Shown: positions 34,229-46,152 of the stretch, piece by piece
Layout: each line of letters starts with the position of its first letter
Position numbering within the stretch: position 1 is the stretch's first letter
Source of the DNA: Rothia uropygialis
Lineage (GTDB): Bacteria > Actinomycetota > Actinomycetes > Actinomycetales > Micrococcaceae
Direction of reading: 5' to 3'
DNA length: 64,000 bases
NCBI RefSeq assembly: GCF_004137765.1
Contig: NZ_NOIS01000001.1
Location: 558,001-622,000 of the forward strand
The notes under the pieces: generated by a model
Database searches by the model: none
Seen by the model: the letters and a program-made list of their open reading frames with translations, nothing else
Told to the model about the DNA's origin: nothing
Translations under genes and position numbers: made by a program

Positions 34229-35404
34229 ATGAGGGTATTGGCAGCGATGAGCGGGGGTGTCGACTCCGCGGTTGCGGCGGCACGAGCAGTGGACGCGGGA
34301 CATGACGTCGTCGGCGTGCATCTTGCCCTCTCCCGTATGCCCGGGACCCTTCGCACAGGTTCACGGGGCTGTTGCACGATTGAGGACTCGATGGACGCCC
34401 GTCGTGTGTGCGACAAATTGGGGATCCCGTTCTACGTATGGGATTTCTCGGACCGTTTCAAGGAAGACGTCGTCGACAATTTCATCGATGAGTACGCCCA
34501 GGGTCGGACCCCGAATCCCTGCATGAGGTGCAACGAGAAAATCAAGTTTTCGGCCCTTCTGGAAAAGGCCGTGGCCCTCGGCTTCGATGCGGTGTGCACG
34601 GGCCACTACGCGAAAGTAGTCCAGGACGAGGATGGCAACGTTGAGCTGCACCGCGCAGCCGATTGGGCCAAGGACCAGTCCTACGTCTTGGGTGTATTGA
34701 CCCATGAGCAGCTGAAGCATTCGATGTTCCCGCTCGCGGAGACGCCCACTAAGGCTGAGGTGCGAGCCGAAGCCGAGGAACGCGGTTTTTCCATTGCCAA
34801 GAAGCCCGATTCTCATGACATCTGCTTCATCCCGGACGGTGATACCCGAGGATGGCTCGAAGAACGCATTGACCTTGAAGAGGGGGAGATCAAGGACACC
34901 TCCGGCGAGGTCCTGGGAACTCACAAAGGCGCGCACGCGTTCACCGTCGGTCAGCGCAAGGGATTGTCGATCGGTCGCCCGGCGTCGGACGGCAAGCCGC
35001 GCTTTGTCCTCGAGATCCGGCCTAAGACCAACGAGGTCGTCGTGGGCTCCAAAGAGATGCTCGCGGTCGACGAGATTCGCGGAATTCGAGAGACGTGGGC
35101 GGGCCTTCCGGTTCCCGAAGCGCAGGCGTTCGGTACCGCCCTGGACCGGCCCGGTGCCGTCTCGGAATCTTTTCAGATCAAGGCGCAGGTGCGTGCGCAC
35201 GCTGATCCGGTTCCTGCGGTGGCCCATCTGGAGATCGGTGAGGTCGACGGCGAAGCCGCGCGCGAACTGGTCGTACGTCTCGATGAACCCCTGCGTGGTG
35301 TAGCACCTGGTCAGACCCTCGTCATTTATCAAGGAACCCGCGTGCTGGGGCAGGCGACCATCAACCGCGCGTATTCGCTCTCGCGGCCCGACATCGTCGG
35401 CTGA
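34229..35404 (+). CDS. mnmA: tRNA-specific 2-thiouridylase MnmA
   Basis: Thiolates U34 of Lys, Glu and Gln tRNAs. The 391 residues start [17 protein letters not shown], the PP-loop ATP site. The catalytic Cys pair is in [12 protein letters not shown] (about residue 104) and HDICFIP (about 198), with TGHYAKV and GQRKGLSIG also conserved. The C-terminal barrel domain carries [32 protein letters not shown] precedes the ATG. The upstream cysteine desulfurase, 113 bases away, probably supplies sulfur. All expected residues are present. Confidence 0.96.
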   Translation: MRVLAAMSGGVDSAVAAARAVDAGHDVVGVHLALSRMPGTLRTGSRGCCTIEDSMDARRVCDKLGIPFYVWDFSDRFKEDVVDNFIDEYAQGRTPNPCMRCNEKIKFSALLEKAVALGFDAVCTGHYAKVVQDEDGNVELHRAADWAKDQSYVLGVLTHEQLKHSMFPLAETPTKAEVRAEAEERGFSIAKKPDSHDICFIPDGDTRGWLEERIDLEEGEIKDTSGEVLGTHKGAHAFTVGQRKGLSIGRPASDGKPRFVLEIRPKTNEVVVGSKEMLAVDEIRGIRETWAGLPVPEAQAFGTALDRPGAVSESFQIKAQVRAHADPVPAVAHLEIGEVDGEAARELVVRLDEPLRGVAPGQTLVIYQGTRVLGQATINRAYSLSRPDIVG

Positions 35405-35470
35405 ATGCCGGGTGTGACAGCGCGGCGGTCAGAAGTTGCTCCCGGTATGCGGAGACGGTCGAGGGAACCG

Positions 35471-35476
35471 TAGACT
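35471..35476 (+). promoter_or_regulatory. -10 element, probably leaderless chorismate mutase
   Basis: TAGACT, then 8 bases, then the ATG at 35485, with no ribosome-site-like sequence between. The arrangement equals that at trmL and prfB. Confidence 0.5.
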
Positions 35477-35484
35477 GTTTCACT

Positions 35485-35874
35485 ATGACGCAGACTCCAG
35501 AGCCCCGCGAAACATTTGATGCGCGCGCCAGTTCCTTGAACGACGTCGACCCTGCCGTTTTCGAGGAGCTTCTCCAGATGCGGAGCACGATCGACAATAT
35601 TGACGCGGCACTCGTCCACATGCTTGCCGAGCGGTTCAAGGCGACGCAACGGGTCGGATACCTGAAAGCGCAATATCAATTGCCTCCAGGGGATCCCGGC
35701 CGCGAAGCAGCTCAGATCCAACGTCTCAGGAACCTCGCCAGGAACGCCCACCTCGATCCCGAATTCGCCGAGAAAATTCTCAACTTCATCATCAGCGAGG
35801 TCATTCGACACCACGAACGCATCGCGGAGGATCACAATGGTCGGGACAGCGAGGCCGCGGAGGGCGAGGAATGA
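35485..35874 (+). CDS. Chorismate mutase, AroQ type
   Basis: 129-residue all-helical AroQ-fold enzyme converting chorismate to prephenate. The core begins at LLQMRSTIDNIDAALVHMLAERFKATQRVGYLKAQY, in two parts (helix 1 about residues 29-50, with Arg and Asp of RSTIDNID; Lys in VGYLKA about 58). It continues with REAAQIQRLRNLARNA and ILNFIISEVIRHHERI. The length and an acidic tail resemble the small actinobacterial mutases that are activated by DAHP synthase. It overlaps the next gene by 4 bp (ATGA), so the two are translationally coupled. Confidence 0.9.
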   Translation: MTQTPEPRETFDARASSLNDVDPAVFEELLQMRSTIDNIDAALVHMLAERFKATQRVGYLKAQYQLPPGDPGREAAQIQRLRNLARNAHLDPEFAEKILNFIISEVIRHHERIAEDHNGRDSEAAEGEE

Positions 35875-36911
35875 CGCCCGACTCGCCGGCCGGAGGCTAC
35901 GGCCCTAGCGGGGGCAGGATTGTGGCCTCGTCTAGAGGGAGAGTCTCAGGGACCGAGTTCTACGAGTCTCTCGTTGGCGTCCGTGGCGAATTGGGCGCTC
36001 CTCACCTTTCTCCTTTGCCCGAACTGCCCGAACGTGGGTTCGCGGCAACGCGTACGGCCCGAACCATCGCATCTCTCGAAGAGCTCTACGCGGACGGTCA
36101 ACCCTTCGGCTGGCGACTTGGGGCGCGCCCCAGCAAGGAATCCCGCGCGGCGGCGTCGCGGTTGCACAGTGATATCAACATACTGGCGGATGTCGTCGGT
36201 TCTGCGGGCCGAGGGCATAGGGGACACACCGTCGTGACGCTGACCGGACCCGTGAGCCTGGCCGCCGAGCTCAAATTATGGAATGGGGAAGCCGTGCTGA
36301 GTGACCACGGCGCCCGTCGGGAGCTCGCGGACTCGCTGTGCGAAGGGCTGGGTTCTTTGACGCAGGCCCTCAGAACAGCGGTCGACGGAGAGGAAGTGAC
36401 CATCAGATGGTGCGAGCCCGACCTCGGGCGAGCTCTCGCGGGTCGGATCCCTACCTCAAGTGGCTACCGAACCTTGAGATCGATTCCTCGTGCAGAGGCC
36501 CGAAATGCACTGGCCGAACTCGCCGAAGCCGCCCATCGTCACGGAGTCGGGTCGGTCATCGACGTCGGTGGCCCGGTTCCCGACATGGAATTCGGACAGT
36601 TCTTCGATGCCGTTGCGGCCCGTCCGCACGGGCGGGGAGCTGAGGAATGGGAACGCATCGCCGGTGCCGTCGACCGAGGGCAATCGGTGTGGTTGGGCGT
36701 CACTGGCAGCGAAGCCCGGGACCAGACTGTGGAGACCATTCGATCTTTCTGGAGAACATGGCGGGACCTCGGTCTTGGGGCACAAGAACTCGCCAAGGTG
36801 ACGGTCGAGGAAGAAGACGACCTCTCGACCGTCTCACCTGAACGAGGTTTGACTGTTCAGGCCCGGAGCGCGGCGATTGCGGAGGGTCTGCTCGAGCTGT
36901 CACGCGAGTAG
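35871..36911 (+). CDS. MetE C-terminal-like (cobalamin-independent methionine synthase family) protein
   Basis: 346-residue protein resembling the UROD/MetE-like barrel found upstream of ligA in Actinobacteria (Rv3015c type). Support comes from GAPHLSPLPELPERG, the TLTGPVSLAAELKLWNGE segment (compare LTGPVT of MetE) and VTIRWCEPDLGRAL. The His-x-Cys and later Cys that bind catalytic zinc in MetE are not visible; the expected region reads RHGVGSVIDVGGPVPD. Methyl transfer to homocysteine is therefore doubtful. ATG 35871 overlaps the chorismate mutase stop. No ligA follows; mtrA does. Confidence 0.72.
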   Translation: MTPDSPAGGYGPSGGRIVASSRGRVSGTEFYESLVGVRGELGAPHLSPLPELPERGFAATRTARTIASLEELYADGQPFGWRLGARPSKESRAAASRLHSDINILADVVGSAGRGHRGHTVVTLTGPVSLAAELKLWNGEAVLSDHGARRELADSLCEGLGSLTQALRTAVDGEEVTIRWCEPDLGRALAGRIPTSSGYRTLRSIPRAEARNALAELAEAAHRHGVGSVIDVGGPVPDMEFGQFFDAVAARPHGRGAEEWERIAGAVDRGQSVWLGVTGSEARDQTVETIRSFWRTWRDLGLGAQELAKVTVEEEDDLSTVSPERGLTVQARSAAIAEGLLELSRE

Positions 36912-37071
36912 TCAGCCCGGCGCTGACATGACATGCATTGCTTCACTGTCGGCCCCGAGACGATATTGCGTCCTGATGTCGCGTAATGTTGCATGGAACA
37001 GTATGCCGACTTCAACCTGGTTTTGTTGTGCCCGTCGTGGGTAACCTCAGGGGAACTGGAAAGGAGCGCGA

Positions 37072-37761
37072 GTGAAGGCGCGAATTTTGGTAGTGGACGA
37101 TGACGAGGCCCTCTCGGAGATGGTTGGCATCGTTCTGACCAACGAGGGCTATGAGCCCACATTCTGCGACGCGGGAGACCGTGCCGTGAGCGCCTTCGAA
37201 AGCTACGATCCGGATCTCATTCTTCTGGACCTCATGCTGCCAGGAATGAGCGGTATCCAGGTGTGCGAGCGTATCCGAGAGACCTCGGACGTCCCCGTTA
37301 TCATGCTGACCGCCAAGTCGGATACGGAAGACGTGGTTCGTGGTCTCGAGGCAGGCGCCGACGATTACATCGCCAAGCCCTTCAAGCCTGCCGAACTCCT
37401 GGCCCGCATCCGGACTCGGTTGCGGACCGGTGATGCCCGCTCAGCCGAACGCATTGAGATCGGCGATCTGAGTATTGATTTGGCGGGTCGGGCAGTGACC
37501 CGCGGTGAAGCCACGGTGCGCCTGACGCCGCTCGAGTACGATCTGCTCGTCAATCTTGCACAGGAACCGGGCCAAGTGCTTTCCAGAGACCTTCTCCTCG
37601 ATCGAATCTGGGGTTACGACTCCGATGCGGACCGGAGACTTGTCAACGTCCACGTTCAGAGGCTCCGAGCGAAGATCGAAAAGGACCCGGAAAAACCTGA
37701 CTTGATTCAGACCGTGCGAGGGGTCGGATACAAGGCCAACGCGAGCCAGGTGCGACGCTAA
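37072..37761 (+). CDS. mtrA: Response regulator MtrA (OmpR family)
   Basis: 229-residue essential-type actinobacterial response regulator controlling cell wall and division genes. The receiver has the acidic pocket VVDDDEAL, the phospho-Asp in LLDLMLPGMSG (Asp53), and Thr/Lys in MLTAKSD and DYIAKPFKP. The C-terminal winged helix contains LTPLEYDLLVNLAQEPGQVLSRDLLLDRIWGYD and ends at the wing TVRGVGYKAN. The GTG start has AAGGAG about 7 bases ahead. TAACCT at 37042-37047 is a possible -10. mtrB starts 6 bases downstream. Confidence 0.96.
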   Translation: MKARILVVDDDEALSEMVGIVLTNEGYEPTFCDAGDRAVSAFESYDPDLILLDLMLPGMSGIQVCERIRETSDVPVIMLTAKSDTEDVVRGLEAGADDYIAKPFKPAELLARIRTRLRTGDARSAERIEIGDLSIDLAGRAVTRGEATVRLTPLEYDLLVNLAQEPGQVLSRDLLLDRIWGYDSDADRRLVNVHVQRLRAKIEKDPEKPDLIQTVRGVGYKANASQVRR

Positions 37762-37767
37762 GAGGAC

Positions 37768-39459
37768 ATGGCAAAGCACACACCACATAGCAGAGCGAGG
37801 CGCTTCTTCGGCGCAGTTCCCGCTTTCATCAGGGGCATCCGCAAACAATGGCGGGAATCTCTCCAGTTCTCCGCGGTGATCGTGGCGACCTCGCTTGCTC
37901 TGGTGGCTTTCATTTTTGCCGGCAACTTCCTCTCGACTCAGATCGCGAACAGTCTGTTCAAAGAGCGTCAGGAGCAGGCCCTCGAAGAATCCTCGAGTGG
38001 GTTCTCCGACGTCCAAAAGATATTCGACAATGCGGTGGCCTCGGACCAGAACGAGGTTCAGTCGCTCATGCGCGAAACACTCACGATTCTGGAGAATCAC
38101 GGGGCCGACGCAAAGCGCCAGTGGATTCTCATCCCTGTGGAATACCATCAGGGGCAGGGCTACGTGGGTCCCCTCAGCCAGAATGACTGGATGACGTCGT
38201 CGTCCGTGCCGCAGGATTTGCAGAAGCAGGTCGCTGCCCAGAACGGTGTGTTCTGGCAGTCCTCGAAGGTCCAAGCCAACGGGAACGGGCCCGAGCTGCC
38301 CGTGATTTTCGTGGGCACCAAAGTCCATTTGAACCAGGGCAACGATTATGCCCTTTACCTTGTTTATGATCTCTCCTCATCGCAAGGGACTCTGGATTAC
38401 ATCCAGCTGGTCATCGTGGCGGGCTTCGCGATTCTTCTGGTCTTCGTCGCGACCATCGTCTGGTGGGTCACGCGCTCCGTGATTCGCCCTATTTCGCAGA
38501 CGGCGCGCTCGGCCGAACGATTGTCGCGCGGTGACCTGGGTGAGCGAGTCGTTGTCCGGGGCGAGAACGAGGCGGCGGTACTCGGCACGTCCTTCAACCA
38601 CATGGCCGACAGCATTCAGGAACAAATTGTTCAGCTCGAGACGCTGTCGAAGATGCAACAAAGATTCGTTTCGGACGTATCCCATGAGCTGCGCACCCCG
38701 TTGACCACCGTCAAGATGGCGGCGGAGCTGTTGTACGGCGGTCGGGACAACATGGACCCGTCCTTCCAACGATCCACGGAACTTCTCTACCACCAAGTCG
38801 ATCGGTTCGAGTCGTTGTTGTCCGACCTGCTTGAGATCTCCCGCTTCGACGCCGGCTCGGCGACCCTGGACTCCAGCACGGTTGACCTGGGCGACCTCGT
38901 CGAGGACACCGTGGAATCCGTGCGCCCGCACCTGGACAAGCAAGGACTCGAAGTCCGAGTGCATGGGACGGAGCAGCGTTGCTCGGTGGAAATGGACCCC
39001 CGACGCATTGAAAGAGTGCTCAGGAACCTGCTCGTCAACGCGATCGAGCATTCCGAAGGAAAACCGATCGACGTCCACATTGCCGCCAATGATCTCGACG
39101 CCGCCGTTGCCGTTCGAGACCACGGCATGGGGATGACCCCCGAACAGACGCGTGAGGTTTTCAATCGTTTCTGGCGTGCCGATCCTTCGCGCAAGCGAAC
39201 CTTGGGTGGCACCGGTCTCGGTCTGTCGATCGCGGCGGAAGACACTCGACTTCATCAAGGCAGATTAGAGGCATGGGGCGAGCTCGATCATGGTGCTTGT
39301 TTCCGCTTGACGCTTCCCAAACAAGGGGGACGACCCGCGGGGGATTCGCCTCTCGGCCTGCCGCCGGAGGGTGTCCCTGACACACCCGCTTCGATCCCTG
39401 AGATCGAGGACAGTCACGGCGAAGACGAAGACGGATCGCAGGAGGGCACTGAAGCATGA
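37768..39459 (+). CDS. mtrB: Sensor histidine kinase MtrB
   Basis: 563-residue membrane kinase partner of MtrA. Two membrane spans (about residues 33-55 and 210-232) flank an extracytoplasmic loop of about 155 residues. A HAMP domain follows (TRSVIRPISQTARSAERLSRGDL), then the H box VSDVSHELRTPLTTVK (His about 306), N box RNLLVNAIEHSEG, G1 DHGMGM, F box FNRFWRAD and G2 GGTGLGLSI. The Pro/acidic C-terminal tail of about 45 residues is typical of actinobacterial MtrB. The stop overlaps the lpqB ATG (ATGA). Confidence 0.96.
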   Translation: MAKHTPHSRARRFFGAVPAFIRGIRKQWRESLQFSAVIVATSLALVAFIFAGNFLSTQIANSLFKERQEQALEESSSGFSDVQKIFDNAVASDQNEVQSLMRETLTILENHGADAKRQWILIPVEYHQGQGYVGPLSQNDWMTSSSVPQDLQKQVAAQNGVFWQSSKVQANGNGPELPVIFVGTKVHLNQGNDYALYLVYDLSSSQGTLDYIQLVIVAGFAILLVFVATIVWWVTRSVIRPISQTARSAERLSRGDLGERVVVRGENEAAVLGTSFNHMADSIQEQIVQLETLSKMQQRFVSDVSHELRTPLTTVKMAAELLYGGRDNMDPSFQRSTELLYHQVDRFESLLSDLLEISRFDAGSATLDSSTVDLGDLVEDTVESVRPHLDKQGLEVRVHGTEQRCSVEMDPRRIERVLRNLLVNAIEHSEGKPIDVHIAANDLDAAVAVRDHGMGMTPEQTREVFNRFWRADPSRKRTLGGTGLGLSIAAEDTRLHQGRLEAWGELDHGACFRLTLPKQGGRPAGDSPLGLPPEGVPDTPASIPEIEDSHGEDEDGSQEGTEA

Positions 39460-41165
39460 GTGGACACCAACGGAGGAGTTGGTCCGGCCGACGGACGTCG
39501 ATCGTGCGCGCGGTGGCCTGGGCCGGCGTGGTCGGACTCCTCGTCGCCGGGTGCGGGAGGATTCCGACCAGCGGCCCTGTGTACCACTACAACGAACCCG
39601 ATGCCAGTGCCTCGTCGGCGTCTCCAGCTTTCAGTCCGTCAGGACCGCAGAAAGGCGCCTCCCCCTCGGAGATCCTGAACGGTTTCATCAAGGCGGGTAC
39701 CGGAGTCGAGAACGATTATTCTGTGGCCCGTGAATACCTCACGACCGAATTGTCCGGCAGCTGGAAGCCCGAGGACCGGACTCTGGTTTACTCCGACGAC
39801 GTCAAGATCGATTCGGGGCAGAGCGACCAGCAAGCCACGGCCGAGGTCAACGTGTCGACATCTATCGACGGTCGAGGGATTGCGACCTCGTTCAGGAACC
39901 CGGACAAGCAGCAGATTGCCGCGAAGTTCACACAGGTCAACGGGCAATGGCGGATCGCATCGATTCCCAACGGCACGATGTTGTCCCGTTCGGAGTTCGA
40001 ACAGCTGTTCCGTTCATTCACGCTTTACTTCTACGACCCGACTTTCAGCTACGCCGTGCCCGATATTCGTTGGTTCGCCAACAGATCGACCGTGGCGACG
40101 TCGGTCGTGAGAGTCCTGCTGCAAGGCCCTGCCCCTTACCTGGAAGGGGCGGTGGCCACCGCCGTGCCGAATGGAACGAGCCTGATGCGCCAATCTGTTC
40201 CGATCAGCAATTCCTCCGCAGAAGTGGGGCTCGCGGGAGCTGGCGTGTCTGATGCGAACCAGCTCACGCTCGAACGATTGAATACTCAACTCGAGCAGAC
40301 GTTGAAGAGCACCAACTCCGTCGAGAGTGTGAGACTCTCGGTCGATGACAAAGCCGTCGAGACAGGAAAACTCGGGGATTACCAGGCCGCCACGATCAAT
40401 CCGCAGGTTCCCAGCCCGCAAGTGGGCGTGTTGGAAGGCGACCTCGTGACCTACGCGGACGGCCAGTCCCGAAAAGTCTCAGGCTTGGCCCCGAGCCAAG
40501 TTCAGCCGTCGATGCCGACCATGGACTCACAGCGACGTGTCTATGCATACACCGATGAGGACCGAGAGCACCTTGCCGTGAGGACGACCTCGGGCAAGGC
40601 GCTGGACACCGACATGGACGAGTCCATTACCGCGCCGAGCGTCGACACCAACAAATGGGTGTGGGCCGGCGGCTCGGAAGGGTCCGTATACGCCCTCGAC
40701 TCCGGCGGCGACAGTGACGAGCCTCAGAAGGTCGAGGCGGACTGGCTTCGCAACCAGCACATCCAGTCCCTGAGGATTTCTCGTGATGGTTCGCGGGCTC
40801 TGGTCGTCACCGGCGAAGGCGACAACGCCCGGGTATGGGTCAGTGGCATCAAACACAACCCCCAGGGCGCTCCGGAGAGTTTGGGCGAGCCCTTGAGGGT
40901 CGGTACAACTCGCAACGCAACGCAGGCTTCCTGGATATCGGATACTGACGTGGTCGTCGCGAATACGCAGGACGGAAGCGTGCAGACGGTTTCGCTCGCG
41001 GGTGAGACCAACGACGTCAATGGGCTTTCCGATATCGAACACATCTCGGGCGGCAACGGCAAGGACTCCATTTACGCCCAAACCAGCACGGACACCTACG
41101 CGCTGACGGGCACATCCTGGACCAGAGTCGACACGAAGGTCAGAGACCTGGCCTATTCGGGATAA
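39456..41165 (+). CDS. lpqB: Lipoprotein LpqB
   Basis: 569-residue lipoprotein associated with MtrAB; in mycobacteria it interacts with MtrB and affects its signalling. The signal peptide ends in a lipobox LVAGC, Cys at about residue 32. A GerMN domain lies in the first half (about residues 200-300) and a beta-propeller-like LpqB domain in the second. It overlaps mtrB by 4 bp, completing the conserved mtrA-mtrB-lpqB operon. No abnormality is seen. Confidence 0.94.
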   Translation: MSGHQRRSWSGRRTSIVRAVAWAGVVGLLVAGCGRIPTSGPVYHYNEPDASASSASPAFSPSGPQKGASPSEILNGFIKAGTGVENDYSVAREYLTTELSGSWKPEDRTLVYSDDVKIDSGQSDQQATAEVNVSTSIDGRGIATSFRNPDKQQIAAKFTQVNGQWRIASIPNGTMLSRSEFEQLFRSFTLYFYDPTFSYAVPDIRWFANRSTVATSVVRVLLQGPAPYLEGAVATAVPNGTSLMRQSVPISNSSAEVGLAGAGVSDANQLTLERLNTQLEQTLKSTNSVESVRLSVDDKAVETGKLGDYQAATINPQVPSPQVGVLEGDLVTYADGQSRKVSGLAPSQVQPSMPTMDSQRRVYAYTDEDREHLAVRTTSGKALDTDMDESITAPSVDTNKWVWAGGSEGSVYALDSGGDSDEPQKVEADWLRNQHIQSLRISRDGSRALVVTGEGDNARVWVSGIKHNPQGAPESLGEPLRVGTTRNATQASWISDTDVVVANTQDGSVQTVSLAGETNDVNGLSDIEHISGGNGKDSIYAQTSTDTYALTGTSWTRVDTKVRDLAYSG

Positions 41166-41255
41166 ATTTTCCATCCACAGATTCCTGAGTTCCGGCGGAT
41201 TCCATCACAGCGTCCGTCATCATTATGGTGACGAGGCCGAATAGGAAGGATCCGC

Positions 41256-42104
41256 ATGGAAACAAGCGATGCGCTGCAGACCTGCGACCGGATGGCCTTG
41301 CGCCTGACGGACGCGGTGGCCGACGCCGTGGAGCTGATTTTTCCTCAACCGTGCGCCGGGTGTTCTGAAGGGCGAGGCCCCGTATGCCGGATTTGCCGAG
41401 CTCTCGTGCACAGGCTTGTCTCCTGTCCGCGGGATGTTGCCGATGCGTTGCCGCAATGGCCCTCGCAGGTTCCTTGCTTTGCGGCCGGGTCCTACCGTCA
41501 CGAATTGGCGAGGCTTCTCCTCGCGTTCAAGAACGCCCAACGGGTCGACCTCGCACCCTTTCTCGGTCGAGCGTTGGCGCGGTCCGTCGCTGAGGGGTTG
41601 AAAGGTCGCCGGCCAGCCCAATACTGCACGCAGGGCTCGTCTCGGGGAGCGGACACCGTCTTGCTGATCCCCGTGCCCTCTTCGGCCGCGGCGTTCAGGA
41701 GGCGTGGGTTCGTACCCAGCGAGCTGCTCATTCGCAAGGCCGTCGGATGGAATAGCAGACTCCACGAGGCCAAAAGACGCGGTGGCTTGCGGGTCGCTCC
41801 GCTGCTTGTCAGGAGGGAGCCTCACTTTCGTGGACTCGTCTCCAGCATGACGGGCAGTGTGAACGGACAAAAGGGCCTGAGCGCTCGCCAGCGTTCGCAG
41901 CGCGTGGACGGGTCCATGCATGTCTGTATGTCTGCACCCGCTCGGTTGATGGGACTCCGACCCAACCTCCGGGGGCGCACATGCATCCTCGTCGACGATG
42001 TGGCGACCACGGGATCGACCCTCCGGGAGTCCAAGCGCGCCATTGAGAAAGCCGGCGCCAGGGTGGTGGGAGCGGCCGTCATTGCGAGTGTTCGTGCGCC
42101 CTGA
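41256..42104 (+). CDS. ComF-family phosphoribosyltransferase-like protein
   Basis: 282-residue ComF/GntX-type protein. The N-terminus has a zinc-binding pair CAGC...CRIC (about residues 35-49); the C-terminal PRTase domain has IPVPSSAAAFRRRGF and the PRPP loop CILVDDVATTGST (about 244-256). The middle is Arg-rich. In the actinobacterial order lpqB-comF-hpf-secA it is a fixed neighbour, but its role outside DNA uptake is unknown. AGGAAGGA precedes the ATG, and TATGGT about 25 bases upstream may be its -10. Confidence 0.88.
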   Translation: METSDALQTCDRMALRLTDAVADAVELIFPQPCAGCSEGRGPVCRICRALVHRLVSCPRDVADALPQWPSQVPCFAAGSYRHELARLLLAFKNAQRVDLAPFLGRALARSVAEGLKGRRPAQYCTQGSSRGADTVLLIPVPSSAAAFRRRGFVPSELLIRKAVGWNSRLHEAKRRGGLRVAPLLVRREPHFRGLVSSMTGSVNGQKGLSARQRSQRVDGSMHVCMSAPARLMGLRPNLRGRTCILVDDVATTGSTLRESKRAIEKAGARVVGAAVIASVRAP

Positions 42105-42205
42105 GTGAAACTCCGAATGTTTAGCGCGTCACATTGATCGGGTGGGTGACGAAAGGTTCTTCGTCAATTAATGTTGAGTCAAGGAGACGGGCAGATCCGC
42201 TCCCC

Positions 42206-42253
42206 GTGAGGCTCGAGGGCCCGAGCGCGACTCGCTAGCCAGCGAGACCTCAC
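42206..42253 (+). other. Predicted three-way-junction RNA in the hpf leader
   Basis: Within the 174-base gap before hpf, three helices can form at once. P1 is GTGAGG (42206-42211) with CCTCAC (42248-42253). P2 is CTCG (42212-42215) with CGAG (42222-42225). P3 is CTCGCT (42231-42236) with AGCGAG (42241-42246), loop AGCC. Joining strands are 0, 5 and 1 bases. The hpf ribosome site begins 15 bases after P1. Confidence 0.4.
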
Positions 42254-42278
42254 CTCGCCCCAACCGCGGGAGGCCATC

Positions 42279-42980
42279 GTGGAACTCAATGTATACGGAC
42301 GCAACGTCAAGGTCCCGGATCGCTTTCGGGAGTATGCAGAGGAGAAGGTCGAGAAGTTCGAGAAGCTCAACGACCATATGGACGTCGTTGATGTGAAGGT
42401 CAGCAAGGTCGGAAACGGACCTCAAGCCATCACCGTTGAGATCACCGTTAACGGTAAAGGCCCTGTTCTTCGTGCCGAAGCTCAAGGATCGGACAAATTC
42501 GCCGTATTCGAGGACGCCTACGCGAAGTTGCTCGAGAGGCTCCGCAGGGCAAGGGATCGCCGGAAGATCCACCGCGGCAACCACCGGCCACAATCGGTCT
42601 CGGAGGCAACAGGATCAATCCCTGTGATCGACGGTTCGTCCGGAGGCCAGGTTCCCATTGAAGATATCGTCTTGGAAAAGCAGCCCGGAGACGACCAACA
42701 GGCCTCTTTCGGCGACGGTTACTCGCTGTCCGACGATGTCTCCCCAGTCGAGATCCGCAGGAAGACGTTTCCCACTGAAAAAATCACGGTGGATCAGGCG
42801 GTGGATCGCATGGAGCTCGTGGGACACGATTTCTACCTCTTCGTGGATTCGGAATTGGACAGGCCGGCGGCCGTCTATCGCCGCAAAGGATGGACGTACG
42901 GGGTGATCGTTCTCGGCGACGACGCTCCGCCCGAAGGACTCAACGAAACCAGGATGTACAAGCCCGTTACTGAAGGTTGA
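42279..42980 (+). CDS. hpf: Long-form ribosome hibernation promoting factor
   Basis: 233-residue long HPF that dimerises 70S ribosomes into 100S particles in stationary phase. The N-terminal domain (about 1-95) begins MELNVYGRNVKVPDRFREYAEEK and binds the decoding region. A linker of about 70 residues leads to the C-terminal dimerisation domain (EIRRKTFPTEKITVDQAVDRMELVGHDFYLFVD and so on, about 165-230). The GTG start has GGGAGG (42268-42273) 5 bases ahead. The leader may be structured. A perfect 14-bp hairpin follows the gene. Confidence 0.94.
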   Translation: MELNVYGRNVKVPDRFREYAEEKVEKFEKLNDHMDVVDVKVSKVGNGPQAITVEITVNGKGPVLRAEAQGSDKFAVFEDAYAKLLERLRRARDRRKIHRGNHRPQSVSEATGSIPVIDGSSGGQVPIEDIVLEKQPGDDQQASFGDGYSLSDDVSPVEIRRKTFPTEKITVDQAVDRMELVGHDFYLFVDSELDRPAAVYRRKGWTYGVIVLGDDAPPEGLNETRMYKPVTEG

Positions 42981-43001
42981 CGCGTCGCGTTGAACACGAA
43001 T

Positions 43002-43034
43002 GTCTCGCCCGGGCCAATATGGCCCGGGCGAGAC
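43002..43034 (+). terminator. Terminator hairpin after hpf
   Basis: A perfect 14-bp stem (43002-43015 with 43021-43034) closes an AATAT loop 21 bases after the stop. It lacks a U-tract but is very stable. Confidence 0.7.
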
Positions 43035-43087
43035 GCGCTCAACCCAGAATTTTTGTCGCTACTAAGGCAAAACCCAGGCGCCTTGTT

Positions 43088-43103
43088 TAGACTTACGTAG
43101 ACT
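43088..43103 (+). promoter_or_regulatory. Tandem -10-like elements before secA
   Basis: TAGACT occurs twice, at 43088-43093 and 43098-43103, exactly 10 bp apart. Neither has a good -35. The leader to secA would be about 90 bases. Confidence 0.4.
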
Positions 43104-43196
43104 GGGCTGTTGGGGTAGCACCTATGGCGGCCCCGCATGGCCTTAAACCGTGGTCACTGCACTTGGAATCTCGTCAGCTACTAGGAGTAAGTACTC

Positions 43197-45962
<2,766 letters not shown>

Positions 45963-46010
45963 CTTTCGCGTGACCGCGGCGTGGTCTTGCGGTAGGCACT
46001 GACCCGAATA

Positions 46011-46057
46011 TGGGACCGGAGGCTGAACATTGCATGTTCGGCCTCCGGTCCCATTTT
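46011..46057 (+). terminator. Rho-independent terminator of secA
   Basis: A stem of up to 20 bp (46011-46030 with 46034-46053, one G-U pair) is followed by TTTT. On the minus strand its left arm would also follow the Rv3235-like gene. Confidence 0.88.
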
Positions 46058-46152
46058 CATGTCGTTAGGGTCGTCGGCCCATCGCGGACCGGGGAATGCT
46101 CGGGTTTGGTCGGACCGTTGGCTTGAGAACCTGCGTGGCGGGATGATGAAGA

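Noticed and set aside
37036-37056. Possible MtrA autoregulatory box (GTAAC near 37041)
   Set aside because: A second conserved half-repeat at the right spacing was not convincing.
42181-42238. Short upstream ORF (GTG 42206 to TAG) in the hpf leader after AAGGAG
   Set aside because: Spacing of about 19 bases from AAGGAG to the GTG is too long, and the same bases are better explained as helix P1.
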